Assembly: GCF_028715765.1 (NCBI RefSeq)
Contig: NZ_JAQURE010000003.1
Location: 42,375-106,374 of the forward strand
DNA: 64,000 bases
Direction: 5' to 3'
Origin: Rhodoferax sp.
GTDB taxonomy: Bacteria; Pseudomonadota; Gammaproteobacteria; Burkholderiales; Burkholderiaceae_C
Under the pieces are notes generated by a model. That model was given only the letters and a program-made list of their open reading frames with translations, made no database searches and was not told the DNA's origin. A program made the translations under genes and the position numbers. Positions 26,024 through 34,920 of this stretch are shown one piece after another. Positions within the stretch are counted from its first letter, which is position 1. Each line of letters begins with the position of its first letter.

Positions 26024-27847
26024 ATGACCAGTCGACGCGCTCACTTATCAGGTGTCTGGTGGGTGCGCGCTGGCTTAGGTCTGACTGCGTTGGTGCTGGC
26101 GCTGGGTTTGGAATGGCTGCGTCCGCCCTGGCTAGACCGGTTGGACGAAGGCACGCGCGATGTGTTTTTGCGCTATACCGCAAGCCAGCAACAGGAGCAG
26201 CGCTTGGTGGTGGTGGATATCAGTGAAGCTGCATTACGCGACACGAGCTCTTGGCCTTGGCCGCGCCAGCGCGTGGCTGACTTGGTTGAAATTTTGCTTG
26301 AAACTTACGGTGCGCGTGCTGTGGGTCTGGATATTGTGTTTCCGGAGCCGGCAGACCCACAAGGAGATGCCCGCTTGGCATCCCTTGCCCAACATGCACC
26401 GCTGGTTTTGGCGCAAATTTTTGACTACAGCCGGCGGGATTCGCCTAATGTGCAGGGTGTGCTTGCTGGCGGTTGGCGCCCTCTGGACGAAGGCGGGGGC
26501 GCTCAGGCCTTTGGCTACATGGGTAATCATGTTGGCTTGGAGTTGGCCAGCTGTGTAGGCAATATTGGCTATGTACCGGATGTTGATGGCGTGTTGCGTC
26601 AGATACCCATGCAAACCTTGTTTCATGGTAAGACGTATCCGCATTTTGCCCGTGCCTTGCTGGCCTGCAACACCAATAGGGCTCCTGTTGCGTGGGGTGA
26701 AAAAGGGTTATGGCGAGTACCTTACACACGTGATTTTTCTGCCTATACGGTCATTGCTGCCACAGATATTCTCAATGAAACCGCACCACGCGCTTTGTTA
26801 GCTGGGCGTTATGTGCTGGTGGGTTCTTCAGCGTTGGGCTTGGGGGATCGGGTGAGTACACCGCTGGCTCCGCTGGCCAGTGGTGTCATGGTGCACGCAG
26901 CCAGCTTGACAGGTTTGCTTGATGTGCAAGCGGGGTTGCGCCAAGCACCTTGGTCAGGGCGTGGCTGGCTGCTGGCTTGGTGTGTGCTGAGCTTTGCCTT
27001 GGCTGTGTATTTGATGGCCAGGGTGGTGGCTTGGAAGGGTTTTTTTCTGCTTTTGATTTTGGTTTTTGGCTGGCTGGGCTTGGCGTTTTGGGGGGTGTCA
27101 CGGCAGGCGGAATGGTCGCTTACCGCTCCCTTATTTGGGTATTTCTTTTTGCTATTGGTGGCTGTTCCGCATGAGTGGTGGCAAGCACAGCTGAGGGGGC
27201 GCCAGCTGTTGCGCTCGTTTTCGCACTATGTGGCGCAGCCTGTGCTGGATGAAATTGTGCGGCTGAATTTGCAACATAGTCTGGAGCCGAGGTTGCTGGA
27301 TGTGACGGTGTTGGTGGCCGACATGGAAGGTTATACGCGTGCCACTTCATCTTTGTCACTTGAGGATGCGGCAGTGTTGACCAAAGATTTTTTGGGCTGT
27401 TTGACTCGTCCTGTGTTGGACTGGCAAGGCACTTTGGACAAATACACAGGGGATGGTTTGGTGGCTTTTTGGGGCGCGCCGCTGCCATGCTCAGATCAGG
27501 CCGACCAGGCAGTGAGTGCGGCTTTAGCCATTTTGGCTGAGGTTGAAGCTTTGAATTTGCGTCGCCAACTCAAGGGATGGATGCCGGTGCAAGTGCGTAT
27601 TGGCATTGAGAGTGGTCGTGCCTTGGTGGGCGATTTGGGTACTGCCTTTCGGAGCACCTATACCGCTGTGGGGGACTGTATTAATTTTGCGTCCAGGTTG
27701 GAGGCCGCTGCACGGTACCTGCCAACACAGCTGGTGATAGGGCCTGTTGCGCAGCATAAATTGATGAAGCACACGACGAAATCGCTTGGGGAGATCAGTC
27801 TGCGTAACACCAGCACCACCATTGAGGTGTTTGCCGTGCAGGATTGA
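26024..27847 (+). CDS. CHASE2-domain adenylate cyclase
   Basis: A 607-residue membrane enzyme. One N-terminal helix (residues 14-33) is followed by an extracytoplasmic CHASE2 sensor domain (about 35-290), three or more membrane helices (about 300-385) and a class III cyclase domain (about 425-590). Metal Asp residues lie in VADMEGY and KYTGDGLVAFW; the Lys of DKYTGD and the Asp of YTAVGD fit ATP selection, and the INFASRLE carries the transition-state Asn and Arg. It should convert ATP to cAMP on an external signal. ATG 26024 is chosen over TTG 26003. The operon's Crp-like protein is the likely cAMP receptor. Confidence 0.87.
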   Translation: MTSRRAHLSGVWWVRAGLGLTALVLALGLEWLRPPWLDRLDEGTRDVFLRYTASQQQEQRLVVVDISEAALRDTSSWPWPRQRVADLVEILLETYGARAVGLDIVFPEPADPQGDARLASLAQHAPLVLAQIFDYSRRDSPNVQGVLAGGWRPLDEGGGAQAFGYMGNHVGLELASCVGNIGYVPDVDGVLRQIPMQTLFHGKTYPHFARALLACNTNRAPVAWGEKGLWRVPYTRDFSAYTVIAATDILNETAPRALLAGRYVLVGSSALGLGDRVSTPLAPLASGVMVHAASLTGLLDVQAGLRQAPWSGRGWLLAWCVLSFALAVYLMARVVAWKGFFLLLILVFGWLGLAFWGVSRQAEWSLTAPLFGYFFLLLVAVPHEWWQAQLRGRQLLRSFSHYVAQPVLDEIVRLNLQHSLEPRLLDVTVLVADMEGYTRATSSLSLEDAAVLTKDFLGCLTRPVLDWQGTLDKYTGDGLVAFWGAPLPCSDQADQAVSAALAILAEVEALNLRRQLKGWMPVQVRIGIESGRALVGDLGTAFRSTYTAVGDCINFASRLEAAARYLPTQLVIGPVAQHKLMKHTTKSLGEISLRNTSTTIEVFAVQD

Positions 27848-27857
27848 GAATTTATAT

Positions 27858-27906
27858 AAAAATAGCCCCTAGACCATATATTTATTGTGCAATTGGCTAT
27901 ATTTTT
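27858..27906. terminator. Palindromic repeat between convergent genes, probable terminator
   Basis: AAAAATAGCC at one end and GGCTATATTTTT at the other can pair over about 10 bp with an AT-rich loop. It lies between the converging cyclase gene and tolC, with A- and T-runs on both flanks, so it can terminate in both directions. It resembles the dispersed repeat family described in the findings. Confidence 0.6.
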
Positions 27907-27930
27907 GATACTGAAATGAAGTTGCTGTGC

Positions 27931-29298
27931 TTAATTTTGAAGGGCTGAGTTGACAGCCCTCACAGCCCCTTCATCCGCTCCCCCCACCAATGCCAGCAGT
28001 CTGATCTTTGAGATGAGGTACATGTAGCGCGCTTGCGCCAGGTCACGCAGCACCACAACGCGTTGTTGCTCGGCATTCAAGATGTCGAGCACCGTGCGGC
28101 TGCCGGCCTGGAACGACTTGCGGCTTGACAGCACCAGTTGGTCAGCGGAGCGCAGGGCTTGTTCCAAGGCTTTGATTTTTGGCATGTTTTCTGTCATACC
28201 GCGAAATTCCTTGTAAACACGCATGCCCAGGTCGCGCTTGCCAGCCTCAATGGTTTGTTCGGCACGGTCTTGTGTGGCTAGCGCTTGGCGTACGGCAGAA
28301 TTGACGTAGCCACCGGCAAACAAAGGTATGTTCAGCTGTAGCCCTACAGAGTTGTTGGTGTAGCGGTTGCTGGTGTTGGTGACGTTTTCGCTAGCGCTTT
28401 GCTGCCATTGCGCGATTGCGTCCAGGGTGGGATAGTGGCCGGATTTGGCCTTGTCAACCTCTTGGCGCGCAATCTCAACTCGCGCTTTCAATGACTGGAT
28501 TTGGGGGCTGTTTTGCTCAGCGCGTGCCGTCCAGACGTCTAACTGATTGGGCTCGGGGTTGGTCAAGGTCAGCGCTTTGACGTTGAGCGTGGCCAGCTTG
28601 TCAATAGGCTGGTTGATAAAGCTTTGAAGCTGTTGCATGGTGTAGCTGACATTTTGGCGTGCCTCAATTTCAAGCGCCACGTTCATGTCGATACGTGCTT
28701 GGGCGTCGTCAATGTCGGTGCGCGTGCCAGAGCCGGCCGCCAAGGCCTTGCGGGCAGCATCAAGCTGGGTGGTGTAAGCCACTTGCTGGGCCAGTACCAG
28801 GGCTAATTGGTCGTGGGTCAGCATGGCTTCAAAGTAGGCGCTGCTGACCCGCACGGCCAGGTTTTGCTCTTCCAGTGCCAACGCTGCTTCAGCATCATCG
28901 ACCTGGGCACGAGCTTGGCGGTATTGGGCTGCTAGTTGGGGGCGGTACAGTGGCTGACGCAGTGACAAAGTTTTGTTGCTACTGGGGTAGCCAGTATTCG
29001 TGGTTTGCTCTTTACCTAAAAAATTGGGACTCGTACTCTCCAATTGGTTGTTGGTCTTGGATAAGTTTGCACTCAGGTTGGGCAACATTTGCGATCTGGC
29101 CTGGGGTAGACGTTCGCGCTCTGCTGATGCATTGGCTTTGGCCGCCATCAGGGTGGCATCCTCCATCTGCGCTGCTTGATAGACTTGCAGTAAATCCATT
29201 GCATGAGCCGACAGCGTGCTGATCAGCAACACCGCCGATAACATGGCGTTTTTTGCAATCAAGGGGTAACGCAAGTCTAGGTTCAGGTGGTGTTTCAT
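27931..29298 (-). CDS. TolC-family outer-membrane channel of a type I secretion system
   Basis: A 455-residue protein with a signal peptide (residues 1-33, ending AHA), long helical segments and two repeated domains, typical of TolC-type outer-membrane efflux proteins (TIGR01844-like). Motifs such as LSLRQPLYRP and LQLNIPLFAGG are the two homologous halves. It forms the trimeric channel-tunnel of a type I system. It is the last gene of a four-gene set, 8 bp downstream of the HlyD gene. The set exports proteins in one step from cytoplasm to outside; the S-layer-like protein is the obvious client. Confidence 0.92.
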   Translation of the reverse strand: MKHHLNLDLRYPLIAKNAMLSAVLLISTLSAHAMDLLQVYQAAQMEDATLMAAKANASAERERLPQARSQMLPNLSANLSKTNNQLESTSPNFLGKEQTTNTGYPSSNKTLSLRQPLYRPQLAAQYRQARAQVDDAEAALALEEQNLAVRVSSAYFEAMLTHDQLALVLAQQVAYTTQLDAARKALAAGSGTRTDIDDAQARIDMNVALEIEARQNVSYTMQQLQSFINQPIDKLATLNVKALTLTNPEPNQLDVWTARAEQNSPQIQSLKARVEIARQEVDKAKSGHYPTLDAIAQWQQSASENVTNTSNRYTNNSVGLQLNIPLFAGGYVNSAVRQALATQDRAEQTIEAGKRDLGMRVYKEFRGMTENMPKIKALEQALRSADQLVLSSRKSFQAGSRTVLDILNAEQQRVVVLRDLAQARYMYLISKIRLLALVGGADEGAVRAVNSALQN

Positions 29299-29305
29299 GT
29301 GCTTG

Positions 29306-30652
29306 TTACTCCTCTTTCATGGATGCAGCCAGACGCTTGGTCAAAGGGCTGAGCAAATAGGTCAACATGGAGCGCTCGCCCGTCAAGAAGACCACTTCGA
29401 CCGGCATGCCGGGTTGCAGCTGACGCTTACCTAGCTGCTTGTAGCCTTCAGCGGTTACGCCTACCCGTGCCAAGTAGTAGCCCACGCCGGTTTGAGGGTC
29501 AACCAGCACGTCGCCCGAGACGGATACGACTTTGCCCTGCACCACCAGTTGTGGGGTGTGTGCAAACGATGAAAAACGCACGTCCACCAGCATACCGTTA
29601 TTGACGCGATCAATCAGGTGTGGCGCAACACGCGCTTCAATTAGCAAGGCTTGATCTTGCGGCACGATGTCCATCAACTTTTGGCCTGGGCCAATGACGC
29701 CACCTACGGTTTGGAAAGCCAGGCCAACAACTTGGCCGGTGGCGGGTGATTTGATGTCAATACGGCTGAAGTCGTCTTTGGCCGCTCGTAATTTTTCGGC
29801 ATCACCTGGCAGCTCGCGGCCGACATCGGCCAGCTGGGTTTCAACTTCTTTGCGGTATTCTTGTTGGCGGGCAATGGCACGCTGCTGCAGTTCTGCCACG
29901 GCGCGCTTGGCACGAATGGTGTTACCCATCAGCTCGGCAATACTGGCGCTGGACTCGGCGTTCATGCGTTCCAGTTCCAACTGACGGTTGCGCGGGGCGT
30001 AGCCTTCTTTGACCAGACTGCGCGTGTTGGCCAGCTCTTCGGCCAGCAGGGCTTGCTGACTTTTGCGATTGGCCAGCATGCTTTCATACGCCTGAATCAA
30101 GCCTTGTTGGCCTTGGATGCTCTCTTGGGTGGATTGCAGGTCGGCTTGCAAGGCAGCGCTGCGTGAGTTGAAGAGTTGCTCTTGTGTGAATAGTACTTCG
30201 CGGATTTGCGGGTCGTTGGCGGCTTGTATCACGTCTGGGTGGAAGCTGATTTTTTTCAATCCACGTTGTTCCGCTTGCAAGCGACTCTCCATTGCGCGCA
30301 AACCCACATAGCGCTGGCGTGCCGCTTCAAAGTTTGCACGTGCCACGGCTTCGTCCAGGCGAACCAAGAGCTGGCCTTCTTTGACCAGTTCACCTTCGCC
30401 CACCAAGATTTCTTTGACCAAGCCACCCGTCAGGTGCTGCACGGTTTTGCGTTTGGTGTCGATGGAGATCATGCCCTGGCTGGGCACACCTTCGTCAAGT
30501 GGTGCGAGCCCGGCCCAGAGCAAAAAGCCACCAAAACCCAGGCCCAACGCCCACAGCCCGATGCGGGCCGAGCGGCCAGTATGGGCTGTGAGTTTCTGGG
30601 TGTCGTGGGCTGCGTCCGGGGCAGCAGTATTGAAAGTGTCTTTGATAGCCAT
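29306..30652 (-). CDS. HlyD-family membrane-fusion protein of a type I secretion system
   Basis: A 448-residue periplasmic adaptor. One membrane helix lies at about residues 31-50 (GLWALGLGFGGFLLWAGLAP), then a lipoyl-like half motif (VKEGQLLVRLDEAVA), a long coiled-coil hairpin (residues 115-285), and a beta-barrel end. The C-terminal QPGMPVEVVFLTGERS matches the HlyD signature. It links the ABC ATPases in the inner membrane with TolC. Overlap or short gaps with both neighbours indicate one operon. Confidence 0.92.
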   Translation of the reverse strand: MAIKDTFNTAAPDAAHDTQKLTAHTGRSARIGLWALGLGFGGFLLWAGLAPLDEGVPSQGMISIDTKRKTVQHLTGGLVKEILVGEGELVKEGQLLVRLDEAVARANFEAARQRYVGLRAMESRLQAEQRGLKKISFHPDVIQAANDPQIREVLFTQEQLFNSRSAALQADLQSTQESIQGQQGLIQAYESMLANRKSQQALLAEELANTRSLVKEGYAPRNRQLELERMNAESSASIAELMGNTIRAKRAVAELQQRAIARQQEYRKEVETQLADVGRELPGDAEKLRAAKDDFSRIDIKSPATGQVVGLAFQTVGGVIGPGQKLMDIVPQDQALLIEARVAPHLIDRVNNGMLVDVRFSSFAHTPQLVVQGKVVSVSGDVLVDPQTGVGYYLARVGVTAEGYKQLGKRQLQPGMPVEVVFLTGERSMLTYLLSPLTKRLAASMKEE

Positions 30653-30679
30653 GACGGTCTCAGCAATCTATAAAGTAAG

Positions 30680-32446
30680 TTAAGCGGGGAGGGCAGTGAC
30701 ACCCGGCAATTGCGCCGGGTTGACTGGGGTCGGGGTGGTGGCCGGGGCGGTTGGTGCGGGGCGCGGCGTTTGCATGGCGGCAATGACGGCGTCGCGCGGG
30801 CCGTTGGCCACCACCTGGCCATCGCGCAAAATCAGCAGCCGGTCGGCCACAGAAATGGCGCCCGGGCGGTGGGTGATCAAAAACACCGTGCTGCCTTTGG
30901 CTTTGAGCTGCGCGATGGCTTTGAAAAGCGCAGCTTCACCCGCATCGTCTAGATTGGCGTTAGGTTCATCCAGCACCACCAGCTGCGGGTTGCCGTAAAC
31001 GGCACGTGCCAAGCCGATGCGCTGGCGCTGGCCACCTGACAGCAGGTTGCCAGCCTCGCCAATAGGCGTGTCGTAGCCTTTGGGAAAACGCAAAATCATG
31101 TCATGCAGGCCGGCGCTTTGTGCGGCTTCAATCACCTTAGCGGGTTCTACTTCACCAAAACGGGCAATGTTTTCGGCAATGCTGCCTTCAAACAGCTCAA
31201 TGTCTTGCGGTAGGTAGCCCAAATAGGGGCCAAGTTCTACCCGGTTCCAGCCTTCAATGGGCAACTGGTCGAGCAGCACCGTGCCCGCGCGTTCGGGCCA
31301 GATGCCCATCAGCACACGCGCCAAGGTTGATTTGCCCGAGCCTGAAGGGCCAAGTACCGCAGTGACGGTGCCTGCGGGTACATTGAGGCTGATGTTTTTC
31401 AGGATGGGGTCGGCGCGGCCAGGTGCCGTGGCAAACACGTCTTGCAGCGTGACTGCGCCGGTAGGGGCCACACGTTTCAAGGCGGGGTCGCGCGCCGGGT
31501 AGTCAATGAGCATTTGCTCCAGCCGGGCAAATGCGAAGCGCATGCCAATGAACTGGCGCCAGCTGCCCACCATCATGTCAATGGGGGCCAGGGCGCGGGT
31601 CATGAGCACATTGGCTGCAATCATGCCACCCGGTGAGAGCTGACCGTCAATCACCAACAAGGCACCTGCACCGAGCGACAAGGACTGCTGGCTGTAGCGA
31701 ATGAACTTGCTCCAAGCCATGATGCGGTGCTGGAGCTGTTGGGCTTCGCTGCTTTTATTCAAGTGGATTTGGTGCCGGGCTGCCCAACGGTCGCGCAGGT
31801 TGTGCACCATGCCCATGGATTCAAGCACTTCGGCGTTGCGCAGCTTGCCTTGCAAAAATGCACCGGCATCAGCGCCGGCTTTGGTGGCGGCTTCCGAGGG
31901 GGCCAGCGTGTGGCGGTGGCCAAACCAGGCCAGGGCGGCTTGTATCAGTGCGAACACAATGCCCAGCACGCCCAGCATGGGGTGCAAAAAGAACAGTACG
32001 GCCATGTAAATAGGCGCCCAAGGGGCGTCAAAAAACGCAAAAATGCCGTTGCCGGTTAAAAACTGGCGAATCTGGATCAGATCACCAAAAGCCCGTGACG
32101 GGCTTGTCCCGGACTGGCTCAAGTGGGCCTCAAAGCTGGCGTTAAACACTTGCGTGCTGAGCTGCTCGTCAAGCCGCACGCCGGTGCTGACCAATAGCCG
32201 TGAACGCATCCATTCGGCAAACGCCATTACGGCAAACAAAAACAGGGTCAGCAGCGACATGGCGATCAGTGTCAGCTCGCTCTGGCTCGTCAGCACACGG
32301 TCATAGACCTGCAGCATGTACAACGTGGGCGTGAGCATGAGGACGTTGGCAATCATGCTGAAGGCGCCGACGATGAAAAATTCGCGCCGGAACGCCCATA
32401 AAGTGGACGTCAACTCGCTGCGTTTGAAAAAATCAGGTGTTTTCAT
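30680..32446 (-). CDS. Type I secretion ABC permease/ATPase (second of two)
   Basis: A 588-residue fusion of six membrane helices and an ABC ATPase, PrtD/AprD-like. Walker A is GPSGSGKSTLAR, the signature is LSGGQRQRIGLARAV, Walker B is LVVLDEPNANLDD and the H-loop is THRPGAI, so the ATPase looks intact. There is no N-terminal C39 peptidase, as in RTX exporters of this type. ATG 32446 is preferred to a TTG at 32464. It lies directly after another ABC exporter gene, implying a heterodimer. Confidence 0.9.
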   Translation of the reverse strand: MKTPDFFKRSELTSTLWAFRREFFIVGAFSMIANVLMLTPTLYMLQVYDRVLTSQSELTLIAMSLLTLFLFAVMAFAEWMRSRLLVSTGVRLDEQLSTQVFNASFEAHLSQSGTSPSRAFGDLIQIRQFLTGNGIFAFFDAPWAPIYMAVLFFLHPMLGVLGIVFALIQAALAWFGHRHTLAPSEAATKAGADAGAFLQGKLRNAEVLESMGMVHNLRDRWAARHQIHLNKSSEAQQLQHRIMAWSKFIRYSQQSLSLGAGALLVIDGQLSPGGMIAANVLMTRALAPIDMMVGSWRQFIGMRFAFARLEQMLIDYPARDPALKRVAPTGAVTLQDVFATAPGRADPILKNISLNVPAGTVTAVLGPSGSGKSTLARVLMGIWPERAGTVLLDQLPIEGWNRVELGPYLGYLPQDIELFEGSIAENIARFGEVEPAKVIEAAQSAGLHDMILRFPKGYDTPIGEAGNLLSGGQRQRIGLARAVYGNPQLVVLDEPNANLDDAGEAALFKAIAQLKAKGSTVFLITHRPGAISVADRLLILRDGQVVANGPRDAVIAAMQTPRPAPTAPATTPTPVNPAQLPGVTALPA

Positions 32447-32460
32447 AGTGAGAGGGGCAA

Positions 32461-34194
32461 TCAAGCGTGGGCTGCGGTGGGTGCCATGGCGGGTTGGCGG
32501 GCTTTGGCCGCTGCGTCGTTGAGGGCTTTGAGAACATCGTCACGCGGGCCAAACATCTGGGTTTGACCATCGCGCAGCACCAGCATTTTGTCGGCCACCG
32601 CCAGCACGCTGGTGCGGTGTGTCATCACCACAAAGGTGGTGCCGCGCGCCGCCAGTTGCGAGATGGCGCTGGCCAGGGCGGCATCGCCTTGTTCGTCCAA
32701 GCTGGAGTTGGGCTCGTCAAGCACCACAAAAGCGGGTTTGCCGTAAAGTGCGCGGGCCAGGGCAATGCGTTGCCGCTGACCGCCCGAGAGCATGGCACCT
32801 TCGCGCCCCACCGGGCTGTCGTAGCCTTGCGGCAAAGCCAGAATGAACTCATGAAGACCCACCGCGCGGGCAGCGGCTTCTACCTTGGCCATGTCCACCT
32901 CGCCAAAGCGGGCAATGTTTTCAGCCACCGAGCCGTCAAACAATTCAACGCCTTGGGGCAGGTAGCCGATGTGTGGGCCCAGTTCAACTTTGTTCCATGT
33001 GTAGACATCGGCGCCATCCAGGCGCACTTTGCCGTTGATGGCTGGCCACAAACCTACCAGCAAGCGCGCCAGCGTGGTTTTACCCGAGGCCGACGGGCCC
33101 ACCACCGCCAGCACTTCGCCGGGCTGCAGGCCAAAGCTGACGCCCTTGAGAATGGAGATTTGCGTGCCAGGGGCGCTGGCCATGAGGTTGTCCACCAGCA
33201 GCTGGCCTTGCGGCGCTGGTAGCGGCATGCCGGCCGGGCGCAGTGGCACCGAGGCCAGCAGGTTGTCCAGTCGGCTGTAGGCCCCGCGCACGTTCACCAC
33301 GGTTTGCCACTGGGCCACAATTTGCACCAAAGGTGCTAACACCCGACCGCCCAGAATGGAGCCCACAATCATGTAAGCCGCACCGCCGTTGAGTTGGTTG
33401 CGCAACAGCAGCCAGGCCCCCAGGCCCAGCAGCATGGAACTGACGGTGTTTTGCAAAAATTTACCGATGGCCTGGTAAAAGCCAGCGTGTTCTGAGGCTT
33501 GGGCCTGCAAGCCCAGAAATTCGCGTTGCTTGCTGATCCAGCGCTGGTGAATGTCGCGCAGCATGCCCATGGATTCAATCACCTGGGCGTTGCGCAGGGT
33601 GCCGTCTGCATATTGCTGGGCGGCTGCGGCACTGCGGTTGGCAGCCATCAAGGGTGGCTGGGTGCTGCGCTCATTGAGCCAGCCGACAAAGGTTTGCAAA
33701 ACGGCGGCCACCACGGCCGACCAGCCCAGCACCGGGCTGATGGCAAAGATCAAAATCAAAAACACCAGCGATACCGGCGCTTCCATCAGGGCCAGCAGCA
33801 CAGGGGTGTGAAGAAATTCACGCAGCGAGCGGAAATCGTTCATGGGCTGCGTTGTGCCACCGGGGGCGCGTTTCAGGTTGGCCTCAAAAATGGCGGTGAA
33901 AATGCGGCTGCTTAATTTGCGGTCAAACGCCAAAGAGGCTTCATGCATGACCTCTGAGCGCACCCATTCCAGCACCTCCATGAGTACAAAAGCGGCCAGC
34001 ACCAGCAGGGTCAGCATGGCCAGTGTGGTGTGGCTGCGGCTGTTGACTACCCGGTCATAGACCTCAAGCATGTAGCCCGACGGTGCCAGGATCAACAAGC
34101 TGGAAAACAAGCTGAACCAGGCGGCTTGTTTGAAGTAGGGGCTGAGATCAGTAACGGCTTGACGCAGCTCTGTGGCAGGTTTGTGTTGACTCAT
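32461..34194 (-). CDS. Type I secretion ABC permease/ATPase (first of two)
   Basis: A 577-residue exporter half with an N-terminal membrane domain (helices from about residue 25 to 300) and an ABC ATPase. Walker A is GPSASGKTTLARLL, the signature is LSGGQRQRIALARAL, Walker B is VVLDEPNSSLDE, and MTHRTSVLA is the H-loop. Both this and the downstream protein have intact catalytic motifs, so neither is a degenerate half. The upstream gene's stop overlaps this ATG (ATGA), so it is translationally coupled to the TnpB-like protein. Likely drives export of the S-layer-like protein. Confidence 0.9.
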   Translation of the reverse strand: MSQHKPATELRQAVTDLSPYFKQAAWFSLFSSLLILAPSGYMLEVYDRVVNSRSHTTLAMLTLLVLAAFVLMEVLEWVRSEVMHEASLAFDRKLSSRIFTAIFEANLKRAPGGTTQPMNDFRSLREFLHTPVLLALMEAPVSLVFLILIFAISPVLGWSAVVAAVLQTFVGWLNERSTQPPLMAANRSAAAAQQYADGTLRNAQVIESMGMLRDIHQRWISKQREFLGLQAQASEHAGFYQAIGKFLQNTVSSMLLGLGAWLLLRNQLNGGAAYMIVGSILGGRVLAPLVQIVAQWQTVVNVRGAYSRLDNLLASVPLRPAGMPLPAPQGQLLVDNLMASAPGTQISILKGVSFGLQPGEVLAVVGPSASGKTTLARLLVGLWPAINGKVRLDGADVYTWNKVELGPHIGYLPQGVELFDGSVAENIARFGEVDMAKVEAAARAVGLHEFILALPQGYDSPVGREGAMLSGGQRQRIALARALYGKPAFVVLDEPNSSLDEQGDAALASAISQLAARGTTFVVMTHRTSVLAVADKMLVLRDGQTQMFGPRDDVLKALNDAAAKARQPAMAPTAAHA

Positions 34195-34796
34195 TGGGCC
34201 TCCTCGACCACGACATATTCCGGAAATTCCGAATCGGTTGACATTTTTGATTGCGCCAGGCTGTCAGCGGGTTCAACGCCAAACTGGAACACCAGTTCGA
34301 ACATTCCGTCTGGCCGCCTTGATAAGACGATTTCACGTAGCTTTTTGGTGACGAAGTCAGCCTCGTTCTCGGCGCTGAGTGCCAAGGCAAAGCGCAGCCG
34401 ACCATCCAGCGTGTACATGGACAACTGGCCTTTGTTGACGCTCAAGGTATGGCGGTCAAAGTACACCGGGCAGTTGTCCGAGAACTTCAACAGCGGCAGC
34501 AGCTTGTCGCCCAGGCGTGCCAGGTTGAAGGGGCTACTGGGGTGCTGGAACACGGTGCGGCAGGTGCGTGAGACCGAGTAAATGGCGTTGCACACCATTT
34601 GGGAGCCCATGTCGGGAAATTGTTCGCGCAGCGCTTTGTATTTAAGGTGGTGCAGTGCCACGCGGTTCCACACCTTGGTTTGCTGCACCGTGGGAGCCAA
34701 GGCATTGCACACGCCCGCAAACGCCGACTGCAACTGCGCCAGGCGAGCGTGTTGCTCGGCATTGGTGTTGAGCGGTATGCGCAGCGTGAAATTCAT
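34191..34796 (-). CDS. TnpB N-terminal-like protein lacking a RuvC nuclease
   Basis: A 201-residue protein from ATG 34796 (a second ATG at 34823 adds nine residues). The stretch NRVALHHLKYKALREQFPD then SQMVCNAIYSVSRTCR is very like the N-terminal helix-turn-helix segment of TnpB/OrfB transposases, and FDRHTLSVNKGQLSMYTLDGR followed by MFELVFQF looks like the TnpB beta part (wedge). The chain ends where the RuvC D-x-G motif would begin, so no nuclease is present. Its stop overlaps the first exporter gene (ATGA). A regulator or RNA-binding relic seems possible; a chance resemblance cannot be excluded. Confidence 0.6.
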   Translation of the reverse strand: MNFTLRIPLNTNAEQHARLAQLQSAFAGVCNALAPTVQQTKVWNRVALHHLKYKALREQFPDMGSQMVCNAIYSVSRTCRTVFQHPSSPFNLARLGDKLLPLLKFSDNCPVYFDRHTLSVNKGQLSMYTLDGRLRFALALSAENEADFVTKKLREIVLSRRPDGMFELVFQFGVEPADSLAQSKMSTDSEFPEYVVVEEAQ

Positions 34797-34835
34797 ATAG
34801 GATATTGTAGTGTGAATATTCATATAGGAATATTG
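34791..34835 (-). repeat. Two ATTCATATAGGA repeats at the start of the TnpB-like gene
   Basis: The sequence ATTCATATAGGATATTG at 34791-34807 recurs as ATTCATATAGGAATATTG at 34818-34835, 27 bp apart. Both copies contain a start codon in the same frame on the minus strand (ATG 34796 and ATG 34823), so the repeat duplicates SYMN in the protein. It could be a small tandem duplication or two operator sites. Confidence 0.6.
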
Positions 34836-34920
34836 CGGCGATGAAAAATCGTGTGCGCCAACGCTGGGCAGCACAGAGCAGGGATAATCCAGCGTTTTAA
34901 ACATTTTCTGGAGCCTGACC

